NCBI GenBank assembly: GCA_016893485.2
Contig: JAFEKX020000001.1
Location: 434,001-498,000 of the forward strand
DNA length: 64,000 bases
Direction: 5' to 3'
Origin: Streptomyces sp. P3
GTDB taxonomy: Bacteria > Actinomycetota > Actinomycetes > Streptomycetales > Streptomycetaceae
The translations under genes and the position numbers were made by a program. The notes below the pieces were generated by a model. That model searched no databases and was not told the origin of the DNA. It was given only the letters and a program-made list of their open reading frames with translations. Positions 1 to 8,820 of the stretch are shown here, one piece after another (position 1 is the stretch's first letter; each line of letters begins with the position of its first letter).

Positions 1-690
1 CGCTCACCAGCGCGGCCACCGCCCGGCCGATGTCCGCCTCCGGGGCGCCGAGCCGGCCCAGCGGGATCTCGCGGGCGAGTTCCTCCGCCTTCTGGGGATG
101 CGCGGCCAGATAGTCCTCGGCCGCCGGGCTGAGCGCGGCCGGGCAGACGACGTTCACGCGGATCCCGTACCGTCCCCACTCCCGCGCGGCGACCCGGCTC
201 AGCCCGCGGATCGCCTCCTTGGCCATGGCGTACGCCGCGAAGGTCGCCTCGCCCCGCACCGCCGCCGACGAACCGAGGTTCACGACACTGCCGCGGCTCT
301 CCTTCAGATGGGGAAGGGCCGCCTGCATCGCGTGGAAGACGGCCAACGGGCCGCTGCGGTAGGTGAGTTCGACATCGTCGTACGACGTCTTCTCCAGCCG
401 TCGCTGCACCGAGGACTGGGCGTTGTTCACGAGCACGTCGAGGCCGCCGAACTCCCGTACCGTCTCGGCCACCATCCGGTCCACGTCGTCCCGCTCCCCA
501 CGTCCCCGACGACGGTGTACGCCCTGCCCCCGCGCTCGGCGATCTCCCCGGCGGTGTCCTTCAGCCTGCTCTCGGTACGGCCGGTGAGGACCACGGCCGC
601 GCCTTCGGCCGCCAGCGCGAGCGCGATGCCTCGGCCCACGCCCTGGCCCCCGCCGGTGACCAGGGCCGTCCTGCCTGACAACCGGGCCAT
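1..690 (-). CDS. SDR-family oxidoreductase, 3' end cut by window
   Basis: NAD(P)-dependent short-chain dehydrogenase/reductase, probably oxidising a hydroxyacyl-CoA or alcohol intermediate of the surrounding pathway. The N-terminus reads MARLSGRTALVTGGGQGVG, giving the glycine-rich cofactor motif at about residues 12-20. A YAMAK catalytic YxxxK lies near plus-strand 225-240. A G appears to be missing near 500: the frame reads VGDVGSGTT where VGDVGERDD followed by a normal SDR sequence is expected. The start ATG has an AAGGAGA ribosome binding site. It is the last visible gene of a minus-strand operon with the SnoaL-like protein and two ACAD subunits. The C-terminus lies outside the window, so the exact SDR subfamily is unknown. 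Confidence 0.85.
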
Positions 691-1203
691 CACGTCTCCT
701 TCCAGAAGGCCGACCAGGTGGGAAGGCGTCGGGCAGAACGCCGGTTCCCCCGCGCCCTCCCAGCCGGTGAAGCCCACCGCTTGGGGGCGGTCGGTCACGT
801 CGGCCGCGTACCAGTGCCGTTCGCGGCGCCGGGAGAAGTACCAGTCGCCGTCGACGCGGGCGTAGTCGTCGAAGTAGCAGATGGCCATCACGATCCACCG
901 GTCCCCGACCTCGTGCTCGGCACGGCAGTAGACCGCGCCGGTCGCGGTGTCGCGGCCGGTGAACTCGACGCGGTGGCCGCAGATCTGGTGCACCGACCGC
1001 TGGAAGCCGCGCACCTGTGGCTCGATGTACTGCCGCAGGATCTGCCGTCCCCGGCCGTGACGCCCCATGTCCACGTCGGGGCGGAAACAGCCGACCCAGG
1101 CGTCCAGGTCACGTGAGTCCACGGCCAGGGCGTAACGGATCGGCAGTTGCTGGATGGCCTGGTGGGACTCGACGCGGTCGAGGCGGTCCTCGGTCGAGGT
1201 CAT
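690..1203 (-). CDS. SnoaL/NTF2-like protein
   Basis: About 170 residues with the small alpha+beta barrel pattern of SnoaL-like proteins: an N-terminal helix (SHQAIQQLPIRYALAVDSRD), the 'LDAWVGCFRPDVDM' segment, and C-terminal strands with VYCRAEHEVGDRW and GDWYFSRRRERHW. Family members are hydratases, isomerases or ring-modifying enzymes, or have no known activity; the D and H residues here could be catalytic but this is not proven. The start ATG overlaps the stop of the upstream ACAD as ATGA, implying translational coupling. No stop codon separates it in frame from the following SDR. A TGA overlapping the SDR ATG (TGATG) exists one frame away, so a one-base error in its 3' part probably hides the true stop; I placed the end there. 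Confidence 0.75.
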
Positions 1204-2378
1204 GGCCGCGGCTCCCTCGGCAGACCGAGGACCAGCTCCCCGATGATGTTGCGCTGGATCTCGCTCGAACCGCCGTAGATCGTCTCCGCGAGGGAGAGCA
1301 GGAACGAGCGCTGCCGGGTGTCGAGTTCGTAGTCCTCGCCCACGATCTGTCCGGCGGGGCCGGCCAACTCCATGGCCAGATGCCCGAGTTGCTGGTGGCG
1401 TGTCGAGGCGTAGAGCTTCGCCGTGGTGGCCTGGGCGCCCGGTGTGCGGCCCGCGGTCAGTTCCGCGATGGTCCTCAGGTTGGTGGTGCGCATGATGCGT
1501 ACGGAGATCCAGGCGTCCACGATCCGGCGGCGCAGCATGGGGTCGTCGAGGGCGCCGCGCTCGCGGGCCAGGTCGATCAGTGCCTCGGCCTCGCGCTCGA
1601 AGGTGAGCTGCTGGGGCAGCAGGGTGGTGCCGCGTTCGATGCCGAGCGTGGCCATCGCCGTGCGCCAACCCTGACCGACCTTCCCTACGGCCATGTCCGC
1701 GCCGGTGCGCGCGTCGGACATGAAGACCTCGGCGAACTCGTCCTGGCCGGCGAGGTTGCGGATGGGGCGGATCTCCACACCGGGCTGATCGGTCGGCAGG
1801 AGCAGCAGGGTGAGGCCTTTGTGGCGCCGGGAATCGGGGTCGGTGCGGGTGAGGACGTAGAGCCAGTCGGCGTGGACGCCGAACGAGGTCCACACCTTCT
1901 GCCCGTTGACCACCCACTGGTCGCCGTCGCGCTCGGCCCGGGTACGGACGGACGCCAGGTCGGAGCCCGCGCCGGGCTCGCTGAAGCCCTGCCCCCACAG
2001 TTCCTCGACGGCGAGAATCGGTGGCAGGAAGCGCTTCTTCTGGGCCTCGTCACCCATCGCGAGGAGCATGGGGCCGAACAGGTCGAGAGCGTTGACGGTG
2101 GCGCGGTAGGGGGCGTTCGCGCGGGCGTACTCGTACTCGAAGACGATCTCCTCGATCAGTCCGAGTCCGCGTCCGCCGTACTCCGTGGGCCAGCCCACGC
2201 CGAGCCAGTTCCCGGCCGACAGCTCGCGGTCCCAGGCGAGGCGCACGTCCCAGGCCGCGCCGTCGGTGGGGCCGCCCACGCCCCGGTGCTCGGCGAACTC
2301 CCCCACGAGGTGGTCCACGAACCAGTCCCGCAGTTCGTCGCGGAAGTCGCGTACGGCGGGCCCGAAATCCACTTCCAT
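1200..2378 (-). CDS. Acyl-CoA dehydrogenase, alpha-type subunit
   Basis: An intact 392-residue flavoprotein. The N-terminal helical domain contains WPTEYGGRGLG. The FAD/substrate segment contains GFSEPGAGSDLASVRT and VNGQKVWTSF, and the C-terminal domain ends with IYGGSSEIQRNIIGELV. At the position of the usual C-terminal catalytic Glu (YEGTS in medium-chain enzymes) it has Gly, as in actinobacterial FadE proteins that work in heteromers. The gene directly follows a second ACAD whose C-terminus is of the complementary type. I infer an alpha2beta2 enzyme like the pairs known from cholesterol side-chain degradation. It would introduce a 2,3-double bond into an acyl-CoA and pass electrons to ETF. 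Confidence 0.9.
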   Translation of the reverse strand: MEVDFGPAVRDFRDELRDWFVDHLVGEFAEHRGVGGPTDGAAWDVRLAWDRELSAGNWLGVGWPTEYGGRGLGLIEEIVFEYEYARANAPYRATVNALDLFGPMLLAMGDEAQKKRFLPPILAVEELWGQGFSEPGAGSDLASVRTRAERDGDQWVVNGQKVWTSFGVHADWLYVLTRTDPDSRRHKGLTLLLLPTDQPGVEIRPIRNLAGQDEFAEVFMSDARTGADMAVGKVGQGWRTAMATLGIERGTTLLPQQLTFEREAEALIDLARERGALDDPMLRRRIVDAWISVRIMRTTNLRTIAELTAGRTPGAQATTAKLYASTRHQQLGHLAMELAGPAGQIVGEDYELDTRQRSFLLSLAETIYGGSSEIQRNIIGELVLGLPREPRP

Positions 2379-2395
2379 GTCTGCCTCTCCTGGGG

Positions 2396-3516
2396 TCAGA
2401 TGCCGAGCCTGGCGGCGAGCAGTTCCCGGTGGTACGCGGGCGTGCCGAGCAGCACCTCGGAGCTCTTGGCCCGCTTCAGGTAGAGGTGCGCGGGGTGTTC
2501 CCAGGTGAAGCCGATGCCCCGTGGACCTGGATGGTGTCGCCGGCGACCTTGGTGAACGCCTCGGAGCAGAAGGCCTGGGCGAGTGCCGCCGCGACGGCGA
2601 TCTCCGTCTCGTCACCTGCGTCCAGGGCCCACAGTCCGGCGTAGGCGGCCGAGCGGGCGGACTCGATCTCGACGAGCATGTCGGCGCACTTGTGCTTGAT
2701 GCCCTGGAACGAGCCGATCGGGCGGCCGTACTGCTCGCGGAGCTTCGCGTAGGCGACCGCCGCGTCCAGGGCCGCGGCGGCCCCTCCCACCTGTTCGACG
2801 GCCAGCAGCACGGCGGCCGTGGCGAGGGTCCGGGCGACCGCGGGCCAGGCCGTGCCGTCGGTGCCCAGCAGCCGGGCGGGGGTGTCCGTGAAGGTGATGC
2901 GGGCCTGTCTGCGGGTCTGGTCGAGGGTGGGGAGGTGCGTGTGGGTGAGGCCCGGGGCGTCGGCGCTCTCGACCGCGAAGAGGCTGATGCCCGCGGGCGT
3001 GCGGGCGACGACCAGGAGCAGGTCGGCGAGGTGTCCGTCCGGGACGTAGGTCTTCACGCCCGTGAGCCGCCAACCTCCCGTCCCCGCGCGGGCGGTGAGC
3101 CGGATGCCCGGCTCGTCCCAGCGCCCGCTGTCCTCGGTGAGGGCGAGCGTGGCCACCGTCTCGCCGGAGGCGATGCCCGGGAGCAGCTCGGCGCGGGCGG
3201 CCTCGTCGTCGCAGCGCAGCAGCGTCTCGGCGGCCAGGGCGACGGTGGAGAAGTACGGGGCGCACAGCAGGGCGCGGCCGGTCTCCTCGAAGACGACGCC
3301 GAGATCGACGTACCCGAAGCCGGAGCCGCCGTACTCCTCGGGTACGGCGAGTCCCTGGAGTCCGATCTCCGTGGCCATCCGCCGCCAGATCCACGGGTCG
3401 TGTCCGCTCGATTCGGCGGCCAGGCGGCGCACGTCCGCCTCGGTGGCGTGCCGGTTGAGGAACGACCGTACGACCGTGCGCAGTTCGTCCTGTTCCTCGC
3501 TGAAGGTGAGATCCAT
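2396..3516 (-). CDS. Acyl-CoA dehydrogenase, beta-type subunit
   Basis: About 373 residues, starting MDLTFSEEQDELRTVV. It contains LQGLAVPEEYGGSGFG, LALTEDSGRWDE, YGRPIGSFQGIKHKCADML and, after frame repair, VHGGIGFTWEHPAHLYLKRAK. This last motif marks ACAD subunits that lack the C-terminal catalytic glutamate and pair with a second subunit. One G is missing in a G-run near 2520 (VHGASAS instead of VHGGIGF). It is the first gene of the minus-strand operon and is followed 17 nt later by the alpha-type subunit. Transcription starts in the AT-rich divergent region 3517-3623. Confidence 0.88.
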
Positions 3517-3570
3517 GGCGAGCCTCCCGTCCTCGGTGCGCCCGTGTGCCCGACGCTTGCCGCCTGCCCC

Positions 3571-3597
3571 TCGATACAGTTAGATAATTATAGTATC
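3571..3597. promoter_or_regulatory. AT-rich divergent promoter/operator
   Basis: The 107-bp gap between the divergent ACAD and hydratase genes holds ATACAGTTAGATAATTATAG followed by TAT. Its ends (ATAC/GTAT) are inverted repeats, and it is far richer in AT than its surroundings. Similar TTAG/TATAG elements stand at most other divergent starts of the island, which suggests a common operator; this is inferred from repetition only. Confidence 0.5.
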
Positions 3598-3623
3598 CGC
3601 ACTGAATACACCAGGAGCGCGAC

Positions 3624-4447
3624 GTGACCGATCCCTACGCGCCGTTCACGAGCCTGACCTTCGAACGGCCCGCGCCCGGTGTGCTCCGCATCGTGCTCGA
3701 CGCCCCGAACCTCAACGCCGTGTCCCCGCGGATGCACGGGGAACTGGCCGACGTCTGGCCTGTCGTCGACCGGGACGAGGGAGACCCGCGCGGTGCTGGT
3801 CCAGGGCGCCGGCAAGGCGTTCTCGGCCGGCGGGACCTTCGACTCCATCGAGGCGATGACCGAGGACTACGCCGTGCGCGCCCGGACGATGCGGGAGGCA
3901 CGGGACATGGTCTACGGGGGTGATCAACTGCTCGAAGCCCGTGGTCTCCGCGATCCACGGCCCGGCGGTCGGCGCGGGGCTGGTCGTCGGCATGCTGGCG
4001 GACATCTCCATCGCCGGACGCACGGCGAAGATCGTCGACGGACACACCCGGCTCGGGGTGGCGGCCGGCGACCACGCGGCGATCTGCTGGCCGCTGCTGT
4101 GCGGGATGGCCAAGGCCAAGTACTACCTGCTCACCTGCGAGGCACTCACCGGCGAGGAGGCCGAGCGGATCGGCCTGGTGTCGAAGTGCGTGGCCGACGA
4201 GGACGTGCACGCCGAGGGACTGCGGGTCGCGACCCTGCTGGCCGCCGGGCCCGCCAGCGCGCTGAGCTGGACCAAGCGGTCCCTCAATCACTGGTACCGC
4301 ACGGCCCAGCCGCTCTTCGAGGCCTCGCTGGGGCTGGAGTTCTTCGGGTTCGGCGGGCACGAGGTCGTCGAGGGACTCGCCGCCCACCGCGGGAAGCGCG
4401 CCCCCGACTTCGAGGGCGTGGGCGGCAAGCACCCGATCGATCTGTGA
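3624..4447 (+). CDS. Enoyl-CoA hydratase/isomerase family protein (1)
   Basis: Crotonase-fold protein of about 274 residues. The first oxyanion-hole region reads [16 protein letters not shown] and the second [21 protein letters not shown]. The stretch [17 protein letters not shown] replaces the LGxxPGxGGTQ region of typical short-chain hydratases, so the reaction may be a specialised hydration, isomerisation or hydrolysis. Two extra G residues break the frame near 3778 (DRDEG for DRDEE) and near 3915 (VYGGDQ for VYGVIN). It starts the plus-strand operon with the MaoC-like gene and has an AGGAGCG ribosome binding site. Confidence 0.85.
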
Positions 4448-4479
4448 CCCACGGACGCACGAGGCACGAGGAGCGCGCG

Positions 4480-4979
4480 ATGACGGCAAAGCACACCCGC
4501 ACCGAAATCCCCCGCTGGTAAAGGGGTTGACCTTCGAGGAGATGCCCGTCGGGCAGGTCTTCCGCACCGCCCGCCGCACGGTCACCGAGACCGACCTCGT
4601 CAACTTCGTCACCTGGGGCGGTTTCAACGAACCGCTCTTCTGGGACGCCTCGCACGCGGCCGGCGGCGGCTACACCGGGCGGCTGGTGCCGGGCGCGCTG
4701 ACGTACTGCATCGCGGAGGGTCTCGTCCTCCAGACGAACGTGCTGCACGGCACGGGCCTGGCCTTCCTGCACATGGAACTGACCGTGCGGGGCCCGGTGT
4801 ACGTCGGCGACACTCTGTACGCCGTCGTCGAGACCACCGCCTCCCGGCCGTCCGGCAAGCCGGGCCGGGGCGTGGTGACGAGCCGCATCACCGTACGCAA
4901 CCAGCGGGACGAGGACGTGCTCGTCTACACGCCGGTACGGCTGATCCGGGGCCGCGACTACGAGGCTCCCACCCGCTGA
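4480..4979 (+). CDS. MaoC-like hot-dog dehydratase
   Basis: About 166 residues of the hot-dog fold. FNEPLFWD resembles the hydratase motif (D-x-N-P-x-H-x-D), and the following [16 protein letters not shown] is typical of MaoC proteins. It probably hydrates or dehydrates an enoyl-CoA. I placed the start at an ATG preceded by GAGGAGC; the frame [13 protein letters not shown] runs into the main domain if one G is restored near 4517 (TGGTAAAG for TGGGTAAAG). Otherwise a TTG at 4527 would be the start. The last 22 bp overlap the convergent GH1-like gene. Confidence 0.8.
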
Positions 4980-6366
4980 TCCCGAGGGCCGGGCGGCACC
5001 AGGGTCAGCCCGGCCGCCGGGCCGGGTGCCTCCGGTCCGGCGAAGGCTCCGGCCCGCAGCCAGTCCGAGGGCATCGGCGGGCGCGGCGGGGGCTCATGGT
5101 CGGGGACGGCCATCGCGTAGAGGCGGGTGTAGCGGAACTTCGCCTCCAGGTTGTCCAGCACCGACCAGTACTCGTAGCCGCAGACGTCGACACCGCGCTC
5201 GATCACCCGGCCCAGCCAGGACAGTCTGGCGCGCAGCAGGGACCGGCGCCGGGCCTCGTCGCCGTGGCCGGTCTCGTCGACGAGGTCGAGGTCGCCCATG
5301 CCGTTGTCCACGATGGACAGCGGCGGCAGCAGTTCCCCGTAGACGTCGTGGAGGTCCGCGACGGCGTCGGCCAGGCCCTCGGGGAGGATGGGCCAGCCGT
5401 ACGCCGTCGTCTCGACGTCGTCGAAGGGGACGACGGCGAAGCCCAGGCCGACCAGGAGGCGGTTGACCTCGTTGAGCCGGCTCTGGCACTTGTCGGCCGG
5501 CAGTGCGCGGGCGAGGTTCTCCGGCGCGGTGACGCGGAACGGGGTGTGCCAGGACAGGCCCAGCAGGTCCTGCGGGGTGGCGATGACGTCCAGGTCCCCG
5601 GGGCGCACGCTGCCGGTCTCCTCGACCGGTGGGACACCGTCCTCGGTCACCATGTGCTCGCCGAGCAACAGGGGGTCGAGGAAGAGCCGGTTGGTCCAGC
5701 TCAGCAGGCGGTCCAGGGCGAGGCGGTCGAAGGGGTCGTCGGTGGCCGCGTAGCCGCCGACGAGCGTGACCGTGGTCCCGATCCGGCCGCCGGCGCCCGC
5801 GGCCCGGAGCGCGCGGGTCGCGAGTCCGTTGCCGAGCAGGATGTGGTGGACGGCGGGCAGGCCTGCGCGGCCGACGCCCCGTCCCGGTGTGTACATCCCG
5901 GCCACATGGTCGGCGAGGGTGGGCCCCGCGAGGTCGGTGGAGGTGATCCAGCGGGTGACGCGGTCGCCGAAGCGACGGCCCAACTCGGCCGCGTAGGCCG
6001 CGAAGTACTCGGCGGTGTCTCGGTCGAGCCAGCCTCCGCGGTCCTCCAGCCACTGCGGCAGCGACCGGTCGAACAGGGTGAGGCAGGGCCGCAGGCCGAG
6101 TGCGAGCAGGGAGTCGAGTCCGCGGTCGCAGCGGTCGAGGGCCGCGTGGTCCCAGGTGCCGGGGCCGTCGGGCTGGAGCAGCGGCCATCCGGCCACCATC
6201 CGGTGCGTGTCGGGCGTGACGCCGACCAGCTGCCGGATGTCGTCGGTCCACTGCCCGAAGTGCCCAGCGCGCTCCGGCGGGGGCGGCGGGGGCGCCGCGA
6301 CGGCGTCCGCGGTGGCGACTCCCAGTCGACACCGTGGAAGGACTCGTGCAGGAAACCATCGCTCAT
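4958..6366 (-). CDS. GH1-like protein with both catalytic Glu replaced
   Basis: About 469 residues aligned by eye to family 1 glycoside hydrolases: GWPLLQPDGPGTWD, LTLFDRSLPQWLEDRGGW, RWITSTDLAGPTLADHVAGM, LSIVDNGMGD, and GYEYWSVLDNLEAKFRYTRL. In GH1 the acid/base lies in TFNEP and the nucleophile in TENG; here they read STDLAGP and VDNG, so both glutamates are aspartates (codon GAC at both sites). The N-terminus (MSDGFLHESFHGVDWES) continues as ATADAVAAPPPP after one indel near 6320. Activity as a glycosidase is doubtful. It may be a binding protein or have a changed mechanism. It stands alone between two hydratase units and has its own operator-like palindrome upstream. Confidence 0.8.
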
Positions 6367-6386
6367 GGTCACCGTCCCGGGCGGAA

Positions 6387-6410
6387 TAGCTAACGCATTC
6401 AACTGAATGC
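6387..6410. promoter_or_regulatory. Operator-like palindrome upstream of GH1-like gene
   Basis: ATAGCTAAC is followed directly by the perfect palindrome GCATTCAACTGAATGC (7-bp arms, 2-bp centre), 21-44 bp upstream of the start. ATAGCTAAC recurs before the aldehyde dehydrogenase gene and GCATTCAACT recurs before the hydratase at 8012. Confidence 0.5.
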
Positions 6411-6432
6411 CCGCCATCCGGACGCTAACACT

Positions 6433-6771
6433 TCAGGGAAACGACGACAATGTTTCGGACAGATCTCGCCGGTCCGTCAAAGCGTCGGGGCGAGGTCGGC
6501 CCGCGTCCTGGGCGGGGGCGACGGGCCGCCGGACCATGACCGTGACCGTCGCGTCGAAGTCACGGGAGAGCGTGGCCGACAGGGCCGAGCGGTCGACGAC
6601 CCGCAGGCCGTCGATGCCACGCGGGCGCGGACAGGCGTCCACGGGATCGTCCGCGGCCGGACGCACCGGGCGGATGCCGACCGCCTGCTGGTCGCGGAGG
6701 CCGTGGTCGGGGGCCGCGTCGATGATCTCCTCGTCGTCGCGGGCGATGGGCCCGCGGAGTGTTTCGGCCAT
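6433..6771 (-). pseudogene. Remnant of a GMC oxidoreductase C-terminus
   Basis: The frame reads IARDDEEIIDAAPDHGL, then QAVGIRPVR, then RGIDGLRVVDRSALSATLS and DATVTVMVRRP. This matches the end of glucose-methanol-choline oxidoreductases (…HxVGTCRMG…RVxGVDGLRVVDASVMP…NxxAPTxMI), but the conserved His and the GTCRMG motif are lost and no FAD-binding N-terminus is present. The stretch 6772-7057 upstream of it holds no recognisable coding sequence. I take this as a decayed gene; the call rests on motif recall, not on an alignment. Confidence 0.45.
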
Positions 6772-7057
6772 GATCCGGTCGGTGCTCGGAGTGGTCCGGG
6801 AGCCCTGACGCACACGGCAGAGAAGGCGACCCCGGCGCGGGGACGTGCTCGGAACCATCGTGGTTCGGCGTGGGCGGCCGCGGTGGCCGCCTCGATGTTC
6901 TCGCCGGAGGAGTTGTCGCAGCGAGTGGTGTCTCCGAGGCCGCGCGGCGCGCCCTCGACCGTCGGCGCGGGACACGACCGGGGCCCCTGCCGAGATGCCG
7001 CTGCGGCCCGCGCACGGGAGTCCGGAGGCGAGCGCGCCGCCCCGCCTCCTGCGACGC

Positions 7058-7922
7058 CTACTCCCCGAAGGGCCGGAACTCCTCTTCGGGCCACCAGGGA
7101 TAGACGGCCGGCATGTCCTTGCTGACCCGGCCCGGGAATTCGGGGGCCGCTTGGCGAGGAAGGACTGGACACCCTCCACGGGGTCCTGGCCGCCGCCGAT
7201 CTGACCCATGATCCGCGAGTCGAGCCGGTGGGCGGCCATCGGGTGGGGCTCGCCGAGCATCCGCCACATCATCTGGCGGGAGAGGGCGACCGAGACCGCC
7301 GAGGTGTTGTCGGCGATCTCCCGGGCGATTTCGTACGCCGCCGACAGCAGTTCCTCCGGCGGGTGCACGGAGCGCACGAGCCCGGCCGACAGGGCTTCGT
7401 CGGGGCCGAAGACACGGCCGGTGGCCACCCATTCCATGGCCCGCTGCATCCCCACGGCCCGGGGCAGGAACCAGCTCGCCGCGGATTCCGGCACGATGCC
7501 CCGACGCGCGAAGACGAAGCCGAACTTCGCCGAGGTCGAGGCCAGCCGGATGTCCATGGGCAGGGTCATGCTGGCCCCGACGCCGGCCGCCGGGCCGTTG
7601 ACCGCCGCGATGACCGGCTTGGTGCTGGAGAAGATGCGCAGCGCGACCCGGCCCCGGTGTCCCGGTGCCGGGCGCCCGCACTGCGGTGGTCGAAGGACGA
7701 CCCGCCGGAGCTGACGTCGGCGCCCGCGCAGAACCCGCGCCCGGCACCGGTCACCACGATCACCCGTACGTCGTCGTCGGCGTCGGCCGCGTCGAAGACG
7801 TCGAGGAGGTCGCCCATCATCTGCGGGTTGAAGGCGTTCAGCTTCTCGGGCCGGTTGAGCGTGACGGTGAGGATCCGGTCCCTCACCTCAGCCCGCACGG
7901 TCTCGTACCCCTGCTCCGGCAT
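7058..7922 (-). CDS. Enoyl-CoA hydratase/isomerase family protein (2)
   Basis: About 288 residues. It starts MPEQGYETVRAEVRDRI and has the classical LNRPEKLNAFNPQMM, VTGAGRGFCAGADVS (first oxyanion loop) and, after repair, VIAAVNGPAAGVGASM (second loop). The C-terminus ends WWPEEEFRPFGE. One G is missing near 7650 (TGAGSRCAS for TGAGVALRIFS) and another base near 7140. The presence of SFLAKRPPEFPGR near the end is typical of hydratases involved in aromatic or alicyclic acid degradation, but substrate cannot be assigned. It is divergent from the hydratase at 8012. Confidence 0.85.
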
Positions 7923-7973
7923 GCGCGTCCTCCGTCGGGCTCGCCACTCCGCGACCTGGTTCTCATAAAGCTC

Positions 7974-7994
7974 AATTAGTTATAGCATTCAACT
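7974..7994. promoter_or_regulatory. AT-rich divergent promoter/operator
   Basis: AATTAGTTATAGCATTCAAC lies midway between two divergent hydratase genes. It combines the TTAGTTATAG element seen near 3581 with the GCATTCAACT element seen near 6395, supporting a shared regulator. Confidence 0.5.
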
Positions 7995-8011
7995 CTACTG
8001 AACTGTTCGGG

Positions 8012-8815
8012 ATGGTGGTGGCGGTGGAGATGACGGATCTGGTGGTGACAGCCCTCGGGCCGGTCCGGCTGATCGAGCTGAACCGGCCGGACCAGCTCAA
8101 CGCGATGAGCGAGGAGTTGCACTCCGACCTGGCGTCGGTCTGGGACACGGTCGCCGACGACCCCGAGGCGCGGGTCGTCGTGCTCACCGGACGGGGACGG
8201 GCGTTCAGCGCGGGCGGCAACTTCGACGTCATGACCCGGGTCCAGCGCGACCCCGTCTTCCGGCAGCGGAACGTCGACGAGGCCCGGCGGATCATCACCG
8301 GCCTGGTCCGCTGCCCGCTGCCGGTGATCGCGGCGGTCAACGGGCCTGCCGTGGGCCTTGGTTGCAGCCTTGCCCTGCTGAGCGACCTGGTGCTGATCGC
8401 GGACGACGCCTATGTGGCCGACCCGCACGTCCCGGTCGGTCTCGTCGCGGGCGACGGCGGCGCGCTGGTCCTGCCGCTGCTCGTCGGCGCGACCCGGGCG
8501 AAGGAACTCCTGTTCCTGGGCGACCGGGTGAGCGCCGAGGAGGCGGTCCGGCTGGGCATCGCCAACCGTGTCGTACCGAAGGACAAGCTCCTGGACGAGG
8601 CCATGGATCTGGCCGGACGACTGGCCGCCCTGCCCGCTCAGGCGCTGCGCGGCACCAAGCGGGCGGTGAACCTGCATCTGGAGCAGGCCATGGCCGCCGT
8701 GCTGGAGCCGGCGCTGCTCGCCGAACGGGACAGCATGCACGACCCGGACCACATAGCCGCGGTGGAGGAGATCATCGCCTCGCGCGGGCGTCGCCGAGCC
8801 GGTGCGGAGGGCTGA
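8012..8815 (+). CDS. Enoyl-CoA hydratase/isomerase family protein (3)
   Basis: An intact 267-residue crotonase. Landmarks are LIELNRPDQLNAMSEELH, LTGRGRAFSAGGNFDVM (oxyanion loop 1), VIAAVNGPAVGLGCSLALLS (oxyanion loop 2) and VGLVAGDGGALVLPLLVG. The last is the GDGG variant shared with hydratase (1) and differs from the GAGGTQ of standard hydratases. MTDLVV at 8030 is an alternative start; neither candidate has a strong ribosome binding site. It leads the plus operon with an ACAD (5-nt gap) and an LLM oxidoreductase. Confidence 0.9.
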   Translation: MVVAVEMTDLVVTALGPVRLIELNRPDQLNAMSEELHSDLASVWDTVADDPEARVVVLTGRGRAFSAGGNFDVMTRVQRDPVFRQRNVDEARRIITGLVRCPLPVIAAVNGPAVGLGCSLALLSDLVLIADDAYVADPHVPVGLVAGDGGALVLPLLVGATRAKELLFLGDRVSAEEAVRLGIANRVVPKDKLLDEAMDLAGRLAALPAQALRGTKRAVNLHLEQAMAAVLEPALLAERDSMHDPDHIAAVEEIIASRGRRRAGAEG

Positions 8816-8820
8816 GCGGC

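Noticed and set aside
1017-2483. Long plus-strand open frame opposite the first ACAD (488 codons)
   Set aside because: Antisense shadow caused by high third-position GC; its translation has no domain pattern while the minus frame is a clear ACAD.
5096-6406. Long plus-strand open frame (436 codons)
   Set aside because: Antisense of the GH1-like gene; Val/Gly/Arg-rich translation without motifs.
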